From assembly GCF_000718095.1 (NCBI RefSeq), contig NZ_JOEI01000007.1:1-64000 (forward strand): a stretch of 64,000 bases of DNA, read 5' to 3'. Positions 51,706 through 59,098 of the stretch are shown one piece after another. Source of the stretch: Streptomyces scopuliridis RB72. Lineage in GTDB: Bacteria > Actinomycetota > Actinomycetes > Streptomycetales > Streptomycetaceae. The position numbers and the translations under genes are program-made. Every line of letters starts with the position of its first letter. The first letter of the stretch is position 1. A model generated the notes under the pieces. It worked only from the letters and a program-made list of their open reading frames with translations, did not search any database and was not told the origin of the DNA.

Positions 51706-52383
51706 TTAGCTCTTCTCGAACCGGAAGCCGACGCCCCGCACGGTGGCGATATAGCGCGGGTTGGCGGCGTCGTCACCGAGCTTCTTGCGCAGCCAGGAGA
51801 TATGCATGTCGAGGGTCTTGGTCGACGACCACCAGGTGGTGTCCCAGACCTCGCGCATCAGCTGGTCACGGGTGACGACCCGGCCCGCGTCCCGGACGAG
51901 GACCCGCAGCAGGTCGAACTCCTTGGCGGTGAGCTGGAGTTCCTCGTCGCCCATCCACGCGCGGTGCGATTCGACATCGATCCGTACGCCATGGGTGGCG
52001 GGGGCGGGCACGGGGTCCGAGGCGCCGCGCCGGAGCAGCGCCCGTACGCGCGCCAGCAGCTCCGCGAGCCGGAAGGGCTTGGTCACATAGTCGTCGGCGC
52101 CGGCGTCCAGGCCGACCACGGTGTCCACCTCGTCGGCGCGGGCGGTCAGCACCAGGATCGGCACGGCGTGGCCCTCGGCGCGCAGCCGGCGGGCGACTTC
52201 GAGGCCGTCCATCCCGGGCAGGCCCAGGTCGAGTACGACCAGGTCGACACCGCCCTGGAGTCCGGCGTCCAGCGCGGTCGGACCGTCTTCGCGGACCTCG
52301 ACCTCGTAACCCTCCCGACGCAGGGCGCGGGCCAGCGGCTCCGAGATGGAAGCGTCGTCCTCGGCGAGCAGTACACGGGTCAT
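51706..52383 (-). CDS. OmpR/PhoB-family response regulator
   Basis: A 225-residue DNA-binding response regulator. The receiver domain has acidic residues in LLAEDD, phospho-acceptor Asp52 in LVVLDLGLPGMDG, Thr80 in LVLTARA and Lys102 in YVTKPF. The winged-helix domain (about 125-222) has LTAKEFDLLRVLVRDAGRVVTRDQLMREVWD and the wing RYIATVRGVGFRFE. It is the first gene of the pair with the kinase at 50425. Targets are unknown; the divergent peptide-transporter region with its dyads is one candidate. Confidence 0.95.
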   Translation of the reverse strand: MTRVLLAEDDASISEPLARALRREGYEVEVREDGPTALDAGLQGGVDLVVLDLGLPGMDGLEVARRLRAEGHAVPILVLTARADEVDTVVGLDAGADDYVTKPFRLAELLARVRALLRRGASDPVPAPATHGVRIDVESHRAWMGDEELQLTAKEFDLLRVLVRDAGRVVTRDQLMREVWDTTWWSSTKTLDMHISWLRKKLGDDAANPRYIATVRGVGFRFEKS

Positions 52384-52477
52384 GTGGTGATGGTAGACCG
52401 CACGGGGCGGCGCTTGGGTCCTGCTCGGCGATGCCTTCGGGTTCGCGTGCGATCTGATGATCTACCTTCGAATATAA

Positions 52478-52498
52478 GGGTTTGATTCCATCAAATCC
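52478..52498. promoter_or_regulatory. AT-rich perfect dyad before the peptide transporter
   Basis: TTTGAT-TCC-ATCAAA (52481-52495) is a perfect 15-base dyad, extended by GG/CC and a G-U pair to GGGTTTGAT/ATCAAATCC. It sits in a notably AT-rich patch (52440-52560) between the response-regulator gene and the transporter. A repressor or the adjacent response regulator could bind it. Confidence 0.45.
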
Positions 52499-52573
52499 TG
52501 TGATTCATCTCTCAAGTCCTTCCATATGGGACTCTGTCATGTCGTATGGTGTCGAGACGCCTGTAGTACCACT

Positions 52574-52610
52574 AGGAGACCTTTGGCCTGCTGAGTGCCA
52601 AGGGTCTCCT
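52574..52610 (+). terminator. Attenuator-like hairpin in the transporter leader
   Basis: AGGAGACCTTTGGC (52574-52587) pairs with GCCAAGGGTCTCCT (52597-52610) over 14 bp with one G-U pair and a 9-base loop. It lies 109 bases upstream of the peptide-transporter start and downstream of the probable promoter, so it would terminate or modulate transcription before the gene. A plain terminator of an unseen upstream transcript is the alternative. Confidence 0.5.
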
Positions 52611-52718
52611 CTCCGCGTCTCCGCGCCGGGGACGGCACGTACCGCTCCGGCCCGCCCCCCACACCGGGCGCGTCACCGCTGACCAAGCGCCGCGTCCCGA
52701 GCAAGCAAGGATCGACCC

Positions 52719-54242
52719 ATGGCGTCCAGCCTGACGAAGGACTCGCCCAGCGCCCCCGCCGGACCCGAGAAGACCTTCTTCGGCCACCCCCGCGGACTGG
52801 CCACGCTCTTCATGACCGAGATGTGGGAGCGCTTCAGCTTCTACGGCATGAGGGCCCTGCTCACCATCTATCTGATCTCCGGTGGCCCCGACGCCTCGAA
52901 GGGGCTTCAGGGCGGCGGGCTCGGGATGGATCTGGCCACCACCACGGCCATCTACTCCATCTACTTGTCCATGGTCTATCTGCTGGCGCTGCCCGGCGGC
53001 TGGCTGGGCGACAGGCTCTGGGGCCCGCGCAAGACCGTCACGATCGCGGCCTCCACGATCATGCTGGGCCATCTCACCCTGGCCCTGCCGGGCACGGGAA
53101 GCTTCTTCGCCGGGCTGGCGCTGGTGGCGCTCGGCTCGGGTCTGCTGAAGGCCAATATCTCCACGATGGTCGGCCATCTCTACGACGGCCCCAACGACCC
53201 GCGCCGTGACGGCGGGTTCACCATCTTCTACATGGGCATCAACATCGGTGCCTTCTTGGCCCCGCTGATCATCGGCACCGTCGGCGAGACATACAACTGG
53301 CATCTGGGCTTCGCCCTCGCCGCGGTCGGCATGGGCATCGGCCTGATCATGTTCCTGCTCGGTACGAAGCATCTGAGCCCGGAGAGCAGCCGCGTCCCGA
53401 CCCCGCTCTCCCGCGAGGAGCGCGTCACCTGGCTGCGCAAGGGCATGACCTGGCTGCTGATCGCCGCCGTCTTCTACGGCGCCGTCGGTCTCAGCGGCAA
53501 CTTCACCCTCAACTGGGCGATGGTCCCGCTGACGCTCGCGGGCATCGTGATCCCGGCCGCCGTACTGATCCGGATCAAGCGCGACAAGGAGCTGTCGGCG
53601 ACCGAACAGACCAAGATGTCCGGGTACATCTGGTTCTTCGTGGCCGCGGCCGTGTTCTGGATGATCTACGACCAGGGCGGCTCCACGGTCCAGGCGTTCG
53701 GTACGACGAAGGCCGCCGGCGAGCTGTTCGGGCTGGGCTTCCCGTCCTCCTGGTACCAGTCGCTGAACCCGGTGTTCATCATGGCGCTCGCGCCGGTCTT
53801 CGCCTGGTTCTGGCTCTGGCTGAGCCGCCGGGGCCAGGAGCCGAGCACGGTCGTGAAGTTCGCCGCCGGGCTGTTCTTCGTCGGCGTCTCGTTCTTCTTC
53901 TTCCTGATCCCGCTGGCGATGGCGGCGGACGGCACGCTGGTCAGCCCGATGTGGCTGGTGGGCATCTATCTGATCCAGACCGTGGGCGAGCTGTGCGTCT
54001 CCCCGGTGGGTCTGTCGGTGACGACAAAGATGGCGCCGGCGAAGTACGCGAGCCAGATAATGGGGGTCTGGTTCCTGGCGGTCACCGCGGGCGACTCCGT
54101 GACCGGTCTGCTCTCCATCGGCGGGGTCGATCTGGGGAAGACGGGCGTGGTCGCGCTGGAAGCGCTGCTGGCGTCCCTCGCCGGCCTCGCGGTCTTCATG
54201 TACCGCAGGAAGGTACGGGCACTGATGGGCGACATCCACTAG
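52719..54242 (+). CDS. POT-family proton-dependent peptide transporter
   Basis: A 507-residue di-/tripeptide:proton symporter with about 14 membrane helices. The proton-coupling motif ExxERFxxYG reads EMWERFSFYGMRALLTIYLI; GGWLGDRLWGPRKTV and FYMGINIGAFLAPLIIG are further POT signatures. It imports small peptides as nutrients. AAGGA lies about 8 bases before ATG 52719. The leader of more than 200 bases holds a dyad and a 14-bp hairpin, so the gene is probably regulated. The TAG stop lies in a CTAGGTCCTGTC box. Confidence 0.95.
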   Translation: MASSLTKDSPSAPAGPEKTFFGHPRGLATLFMTEMWERFSFYGMRALLTIYLISGGPDASKGLQGGGLGMDLATTTAIYSIYLSMVYLLALPGGWLGDRLWGPRKTVTIAASTIMLGHLTLALPGTGSFFAGLALVALGSGLLKANISTMVGHLYDGPNDPRRDGGFTIFYMGINIGAFLAPLIIGTVGETYNWHLGFALAAVGMGIGLIMFLLGTKHLSPESSRVPTPLSREERVTWLRKGMTWLLIAAVFYGAVGLSGNFTLNWAMVPLTLAGIVIPAAVLIRIKRDKELSATEQTKMSGYIWFFVAAAVFWMIYDQGGSTVQAFGTTKAAGELFGLGFPSSWYQSLNPVFIMALAPVFAWFWLWLSRRGQEPSTVVKFAAGLFFVGVSFFFFLIPLAMAADGTLVSPMWLVGIYLIQTVGELCVSPVGLSVTTKMAPAKYASQIMGVWFLAVTAGDSVTGLLSIGGVDLGKTGVVALEALLASLAGLAVFMYRRKVRALMGDIH

Positions 54243-54271
54243 GTCCTGTCAGGACGGGTCGTACGCGACGA

Positions 54272-54310
54272 AGAGGGCCGCCGCACCGGGTAAAGGTGCG
54301 GCGGCCCTCT
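54272..54310. terminator. Convergent terminator after the peptide transporter
   Basis: AGAGGGCCGCCGCACC (54272-54287) pairs perfectly over 16 bp with GGTGCGGCGGCCCTCT (54295-54310) around GGGTAAA. It separates the transporter and the anti-sigma kinase gene. Confidence 0.88.
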
Positions 54311-54343
54311 CGCGTACGTACTCACGGAGTCCCGCTACGCGCG

Positions 54344-54832
54344 TTACGACGGAGCGGCCAGCTCCGCCCAGACCGTTTTGCCGGCCGCGCCGGGGGTCCG
54401 TACGACGCCCCAGTCGAGGCAGAGCCGCTGGACGATGAACATGCCGTGGCCGCCGGGGCGTCCCGCGCGGTGCGGGGTACGGGGGGCCGGCTGGCCCGTA
54501 CCGCGGTCCGTGACCTCCAGCCGCAGCACCTTGGCGGTGTGCGCGACGCGCAGCCCCTCGGGGCCCTCGGCGTGCAGACACGCGTTGGTGACCAGCTCGG
54601 AGACGACCAGCAGCACGTCCTCCGCCGCCGCCCGCCGGTCCGCGGTCGAGGCGGGGAGCCAGCCCCAGTCGTAGAGCGCCTGGCGGGTGAAGTCACGCGC
54701 GAGCGGTACGACACCGCTGGCGCCGGCCAGGGCGAGCGACCGTACCCGCGCGTCGGACGTCGCGGCGGCGGTTCCCGCCCCGTCCGACTCGGGGCCGAGA
54801 TCGCCCGGCGGAGGCTGCCGGGTGGTGCTCAT
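54344..54832 (-). CDS. ATP-binding anti-sigma-type regulatory kinase (RsbW-like)
   Basis: A 162-residue protein with an HATPase_c fold of the SpoIIAB/RsbW group: N box VSELVTNACLHAEG, G1 text LEVTDRGTGQP and G2 text GGHGMFIVQRLC. The first 35 residues are disordered. Such kinases bind a sigma factor and phosphorylate a STAS antagonist. A STAS gene (55036) and a sigma factor (55691) follow directly, so this is probably their partner, although Streptomyces has many such proteins and pairing is not proven. Confidence 0.85.
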   Translation of the reverse strand: MSTTRQPPPGDLGPESDGAGTAAATSDARVRSLALAGASGVVPLARDFTRQALYDWGWLPASTADRRAAAEDVLLVVSELVTNACLHAEGPEGLRVAHTAKVLRLEVTDRGTGQPAPRTPHRAGRPGGHGMFIVQRLCLDWGVVRTPGAAGKTVWAELAAPS

Positions 54833-55035
54833 CAGCGCTTCACCTCACCGATTCACCAATTAGCCAGTTCTTGTGTACAGAGCGTGCGGGGTCCTGCTGG
54901 GGCCGCCGGGGGTCTTCTGCCCCTCCGAATCGTGACAACACCCACTTCACCGGTCCGGAAATGGTGAGGAGGGCAACACGACAGGGCAGGGCGGGGATCC
55001 GATGCGGAACCCGGGGTGCAGAGTAGCGGCCGGAG

Positions 55036-55404
55036 TCAGTCGGCCAGGGCCTCTTCGAGGGAGTCATGGACGGTGAAGACCGCGTCCGCGCCGGTGATCT
55101 CGAAGACGCGCGCCACCACGGGCAGCATCGCCGCGAGATGGACCCCGCCGCCGGCGGCATCCGCCTTGAGGCGGGCGCCCAGCAGGACGTTGAGTCCGGT
55201 GGAGTCGCAGAATTCCAGTTGCGAACAGTCGATCACGAGGCGTGACCTGCCCTGTTCGAGCGCTTCGTCCAGAGGTGTCCGCAACAGGTCGGCCGTGTGG
55301 TGATCCAACTCACCGGCCGCTGTCACTACCTCGCTCCGGCCCTCGGTCCGAACCCCGACCCGAAGCCGGCCCCGGTTCGTGCTGCCGACCGTCTGGCGGT
55401 CCAT
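55036..55404 (-). CDS. STAS-domain anti-sigma factor antagonist
   Basis: A 122-residue SpoIIAA/RsbV-type protein. Core text SEVVTAAGELDHHTADLLRTPL and the phosphorylation site Ser68 in LEFCDSTGLNVLLGARL are intact. Unphosphorylated antagonist frees the sigma factor from its kinase. It is divergent from the sigma gene and 203 bases from the kinase, in the arrangement expected of a partner-switch module. Confidence 0.9.
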   Translation of the reverse strand: MDRQTVGSTNRGRLRVGVRTEGRSEVVTAAGELDHHTADLLRTPLDEALEQGRSRLVIDCSQLEFCDSTGLNVLLGARLKADAAGGGVHLAAMLPVVARVFEITGADAVFTVHDSLEEALAD

Positions 55405-55690
55405 GCCGATCCCTCTTCGCCGTGTCGTGCGCCGTCGTCAGATGGTGTCGCCCCGTCGTCATCTCAACCCGATGACGTCCGTCGAACATTACGCCTTTCA
55501 CACGCCGACCGGTACCCAAAGTCCCCCACAATAAGGACATATGAAACAATTAACACTTGCAACTGTCCGTGCCTAGCGGGTAGGGCTTGTAGGGACACAT
55601 CCGACCACGGCCGGCTATGGAGGCGCCGCACACCGCAGCAGCGCGTATTGGCATCGGCAGCCATATGCCGAGAACGTATGGAGGAGACAC

Positions 55691-56608
55691 ATGTCACCCC
55701 GGCTCGACGACACGCGTACCCCGCACGCGCCGTCGGCAACTCCGCCCGCACCTTCCGAGACCGACATCACACTGCCGGCCGGCTTCGAGGGCCCGACCGA
55801 GGGCCTTGATGACCTGCCCGAGATCCCGCCCTTCGACGAGGTGGGCGCGGTGGATGCCCGAGCCCTGTCGAAGACGCTCTTCGCCCGGCTGGAAGCCCTT
55901 GAAGAGGGCACGCACGAGCACGCGTACGTCCGCAACACCCTGGTCGAGCTGAATCTCGCCCTGGTGAAGTTCGCGGCCGCCCGGTTCCGCTCCCGCAGCG
56001 AACCGATGGAGGACATCGTGCAGGTCGGCACGATCGGCCTGATCAAGGCCATCGACCGCTTCGAGCTGAGCCGAGGCGTCGAGTTCCCCACCTTCGCGAT
56101 GCCGACCATCGTCGGCGAGATCAAGCGCTTCTTCCGCGACACGTCGTGGTCGGTGCGCGTACCGCGCAGGCTCCAGGAACTCCGCCTCGACCTCGCCAAG
56201 GCGGGCGACGAACTGGCCCAGCAGTTCGACCGGGCGCCCACCGTCGGTGAGCTCGCCCACCGCCTCGGCATCACCAACGAGGAAGTCGTCGAGGGCATGG
56301 CGGCGAGCAACGCGTACACCGCCAGCTCGCTGGACGCGCAGCCCGAGGACGACGACACCGAGGGCGCGCTCGCGGACCGGATCGGCTACGAGGACCACGG
56401 GCTCGAAGGCATCGAGTACGTCGAGTCCCTGAAGCCGCTCATCGCGAGCCTGCCGTCGCGGGACCGGAAGATCCTCTCCCTGCGCTTCGTCGCCAATATG
56501 ACGCAGTCGGAGATCGGCGAGGAGCTCAATATCTCGCAGATGCATGTGTCCCGGCTGCTCTCCCGCACCCTCAAGAGGCTCAGAAAGGGTCTGACGCTGG
56601 AGGAGTGA
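55691..56608 (+). CDS. sigI: SigB/SigF/SigG-family RNA polymerase sigma factor
   Basis: A 305-residue stress or developmental sigma factor. Region 2 reads YVRNTLVELNLALVKFAAARF, with DIVQVGTIGLIKAIDRFELSRGVEFPTFAMPTIVGEIKRFFRDT; region 3 is RLQELRLDLAKAGDELAQ; region 4 is LPSRDRKILSLRFVANMTQSEIGEELNISQMHVSRLLSRTLKRLR. GGAGGAG precedes ATG 55691. The symbol sigI is inferred from gene order, between the purEK and hut regions as in S. coelicolor, not from a sequence comparison. It runs straight into the dead aminotransferase gene with a GTGA overlap. Confidence 0.9.
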   Translation: MSPRLDDTRTPHAPSATPPAPSETDITLPAGFEGPTEGLDDLPEIPPFDEVGAVDARALSKTLFARLEALEEGTHEHAYVRNTLVELNLALVKFAAARFRSRSEPMEDIVQVGTIGLIKAIDRFELSRGVEFPTFAMPTIVGEIKRFFRDTSWSVRVPRRLQELRLDLAKAGDELAQQFDRAPTVGELAHRLGITNEEVVEGMAASNAYTASSLDAQPEDDDTEGALADRIGYEDHGLEGIEYVESLKPLIASLPSRDRKILSLRFVANMTQSEIGEELNISQMHVSRLLSRTLKRLRKGLTLEE

Positions 56609-57084
56609 CGGGCCCTCCCGGACCTCCGGCTCCGGCGCTCCGCGCCTCGGCGGTCTTATTGGCGGCTCGTCCGTTATGGGCCACATTGAGCCGGGCAGGG
56701 GGAGCGTGGGGAGACGCGACGGCTCATGGGGAGGGCCGCCCGGCGGAGCACTCCGCGTACGCGGCGTTGGAGACGCTGCTGCGCCGTCGCCTCGGCAGGG
56801 AATGTCTCTATGTGCCGTCGTGCCGGCGCGGGTTGTATGTGGCGCTGCGCCACTGATGCCGGCCCGGCGGGCGCGTCCTGATGTCCCCGGTCAACGACGA
56901 CGTCAACTTCTTCGTGGCGCTCGCCGCCGGACTGCGCCCCGTACAGGCGCCGTTGAGCGCCCGGGACGGGTCCATCGACCCGGCGGGCCTCCCGGAGTCC
57001 GGCTGGCACTCAAGTCGACCCCCGGTCGCTCCCGCCCCGAAGGGACGGTACCCGCCCAAATCACTCCAGGACAACGGTCCGTAA
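56605..57084 (+). pseudogene. Decayed DegT/DnrJ/EryC1-type aminotransferase
   Basis: A GTG at 56605 overlaps the sigma-factor stop and opens a frame reading AYAALETLLRRRLGRECLYV, then PSCRRGLYVALRH, resembling the start of a PLP sugar-aminotransferase. A TGA at 56854 stops it where Trp is expected (RH-W-CRPGGRV). The same frame resumes with GGRVLMSPVNDDVNFFVALA, AAGLRPVQAPL and ARDGSIDPAGLPESGW, then becomes Pro/Ser-rich nonsense ending at 57084. The PLP lysine region and the rest of the fold are missing, so it is inactive. Confidence 0.75.
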
Positions 57085-57193
57085 CAGGCCGGAACGCGCC
57101 GAAAGAGGCCGGAACAGCTCCTGTGCCGGGCCACCCGGTCGCTCATAGGATCGGGAGCGACCCTGTACCAGGCATGCCGGGAGGGAGAGTCCA

Positions 57194-58459
57194 GTGACCG
57201 CGTCATATGCGCCCCACCGAATGGACCCGTCCGGCGGCTGCCCGCACGCCGCCAACGCCGCGCTGCTGGCGAAGGGGGCCGCGGCCGAGGTCCTGCTCCC
57301 CGGGGACGTACCGGCGGCGGTGGTGCTCGGGCACGAGGCGCTCAAAGAATTCATCGGCCATCCGGATGTCGCCAAGAACGCCCGGCACTTCACCGCGCTG
57401 CGCGAGGGGCGCATTCCGGACGGCTGGCCGCTGCGGACCTTCGCGACCGTGCAGGGCATGGTCACCTCGGACGGCGACGATCACCGGCGGCTGCGGGCGC
57501 TGGTGAGCAAGGCGTTCACGGCCCGGCGGGTGGAGGCGCTGCGGCCCGGCATCGAGCGGCTGACCGACGAGCTGCTGGACGGTGTGGAGGCCGCGGCGGC
57601 CGAAGCGGCCGGCGGTGCGGGTGACGGTACGGGTGACGGCGTGGTGGATCTGCGGGCGCTCTTCGCGCTGCCGCTGCCCATGCGTGTCATCAGTGAACTG
57701 CTCGGTGTGGACGAGGAGTTCCGGGACCGGCTGCATGTGCTGTCGAACCAGGTGGTGGCGACCGACATCGCGCCCGAGGACGCGGTGGCCGCGAACCGGG
57801 AGATGGTGGCGGTGCTGACCGCCGTGGCGGCTTCCCGTAAGGACCGTCCCGGCGAGGACCTCACCAGTGCCCTGATCGCCGCGCGCGAGGAGGGCGGCGA
57901 CCGGCTCGGCGAGGCCGAACTCATCGGCACGATGATCGTGATGATCATCGCCGGTCATGAGACCACGCTCAATCTGATCACCAACGCGGTGCGCGCGCTC
58001 TGCGCCCACCGGGACCAGTTGGAGCTGATCCGGGCCGGTGGCGCCGACTGGGCGGACGCGGTCGAGGAGACGCTGCGCTGGGACAGTCCGGTCAGTTTCT
58101 TCCCGTTCCGTTATCCGACCCGGGATCTGACGGTGGACGGCACGCTGATCCCGGCGGGCACTCCGGTGCTGGCGGGCTTCTCCGCCGCAGGCCGTGATCC
58201 CGCCGCCCACGGCCCGGACGCGGACCGCTTCGACATCACGCGACGTACGCGCTCCACCACACGCCATCTCTCTCTGGGCCACGGTGCGCACTACTGTCTG
58301 GGCGCACCGCTGGCGAGGATGGAGACGACGATCGCGCTGCGGCGGTTGTTCGGGCGCTTCCCGGACCTGAGGGTCGCGGTCCCGGAAGAGGAACTTCCGC
58401 GCCACCGGAGCTTCGTGGGCAACAGTGTGCGGGAACTGCCGGTTGTGCTGGGTGGTTGA
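57194..58459 (+). CDS. Cytochrome P450
   Basis: A 421-residue bacterial class I P450. The I-helix oxygen motif is AGHETT (253-258), the ExxR pair is in EETLRW (292-295), and the heme loop LSLGHGAHYCLGAPLARME has ligand Cys368. The usual Phe at the loop start is Leu. The GTG start at 57194 has GGAG about 7 bases upstream. No ferredoxin gene is adjacent and the substrate is unknown. It lies downstream of the dead aminotransferase gene, so the pair may be the residue of a small metabolic locus. Confidence 0.94.
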   Translation: MTASYAPHRMDPSGGCPHAANAALLAKGAAAEVLLPGDVPAAVVLGHEALKEFIGHPDVAKNARHFTALREGRIPDGWPLRTFATVQGMVTSDGDDHRRLRALVSKAFTARRVEALRPGIERLTDELLDGVEAAAAEAAGGAGDGTGDGVVDLRALFALPLPMRVISELLGVDEEFRDRLHVLSNQVVATDIAPEDAVAANREMVAVLTAVAASRKDRPGEDLTSALIAAREEGGDRLGEAELIGTMIVMIIAGHETTLNLITNAVRALCAHRDQLELIRAGGADWADAVEETLRWDSPVSFFPFRYPTRDLTVDGTLIPAGTPVLAGFSAAGRDPAAHGPDADRFDITRRTRSTTRHLSLGHGAHYCLGAPLARMETTIALRRLFGRFPDLRVAVPEEELPRHRSFVGNSVRELPVVLGG

Positions 58460-58488
58460 GGCCCGCCGCAGCTGATCCGCGGGAGGTT

Positions 58489-58581
58489 CTACAGGCGCAG
58501 CCCGACGGCCAGGGCGATGGTGAGCCCCAGCGTGCAGACCGCGACAACGAACCACGCCTGATGCTTCGCTTCCGGAGTCAT
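58489..58581 (-). CDS. 30-residue single-pass membrane peptide
   Basis: A 31-codon gene: MTPEAKHQA followed by a hydrophobic helix WFVVAVCTLGLTIALAVG, ending LRL. Its ATG (58581-58579) overlaps the stop of the upstream gene as ATGA, so it is translationally coupled. A polar head, an 18-20 residue helix and a short basic end are what a real small membrane protein shows, and codon use is normal for the genome. The function is unknown; it probably works with the upstream protein. Confidence 0.65.
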   Translation of the reverse strand: MTPEAKHQAWFVVAVCTLGLTIALAVGLRL

Positions 58582-58970
58582 GTCCGGTGCCGCCCTTCAC
58601 GTTCGTGCAGGTAGTCCATGAACGTGCGGCACATACGGGCCAGGGCCCGCATGTGGACCCAGTTCGCCATGGCGCCGGCGCCGGGTCCGCTGCCGGTCAG
58701 GTCGTACCAGTCCTTCAGCGCGCCCTTCGCCCGGACCGTGTGCTCCGTCTCGGGGATCCGCTCGACGAACCCGACGAGCAACGCCCCATGGTCGATCAGC
58801 CGGTTGGTGAGATCGGCGATCTCCACCGGCGGCGGCATCAGGCGATGCGGGGCGAGCGCGCGGTCGATGTTCAGGGCTATGACATCGAAGGCGATATCGT
58901 CATATGCCAATGCCTTCCTGTGTGCGTTTTCCTCTGTGCCTCCGGCTCTGCGGTCTGTCACTGTGGTCAC
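58578..58970 (-). CDS. DUF6415-like small helical protein
   Basis: A 130-residue soluble protein similar, by eye, to the DUF6415 family found near regulatory and secondary-metabolite genes in Streptomyces. It has a helical core YDDIAFDVIALNIDRALAPH, EIADLTNRLIDHGALLVGFVER and MANWVHMRALARMCRTFMDYLHE. There is no membrane segment or catalytic motif. The start is GTG 58970. It forms a two-gene unit with the 30-residue membrane peptide and is divergent from the HTH regulator at 59099. Confidence 0.75.
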   Translation of the reverse strand: MTTVTDRRAGGTEENAHRKALAYDDIAFDVIALNIDRALAPHRLMPPPVEIADLTNRLIDHGALLVGFVERIPETEHTVRAKGALKDWYDLTGSGPGAGAMANWVHMRALARMCRTFMDYLHEREGRHRT

Positions 58971-59007
58971 CTTGGCCCCCCGCTCTCTTCGTGTGTTCGG
59001 CGTCTAC

Positions 59008-59034
59008 TTGAAGAGAAAACCGCGTTATTACCCT
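59008..59034 (+). promoter_or_regulatory. Candidate promoter of the HTH regulator
   Basis: TTGAAG (59008-59013) and TACCCT (59029-59034) are spaced 15 bases apart, slightly short of ideal, 65 bases upstream of the ATG at 59099. The region is divergent with the DUF6415-like gene, so the same segment may control both. Confidence 0.35.
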
Positions 59035-59098
59035 CCCCGGGTACCGTGGAGGGCAGGTCCGAGAATGAAAGCCATGAACGCTTGGGGGAGTTAAAGGC

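Noticed and set aside
55500..55545. SigB-type promoter (GGGTAC at 55512-55517, minus strand) for the STAS gene
   Set aside because: The -10-like GGGTAC is present, but no GNNT -35 element occurs 14-16 bases upstream, so autoregulation by this sigma cannot be claimed.
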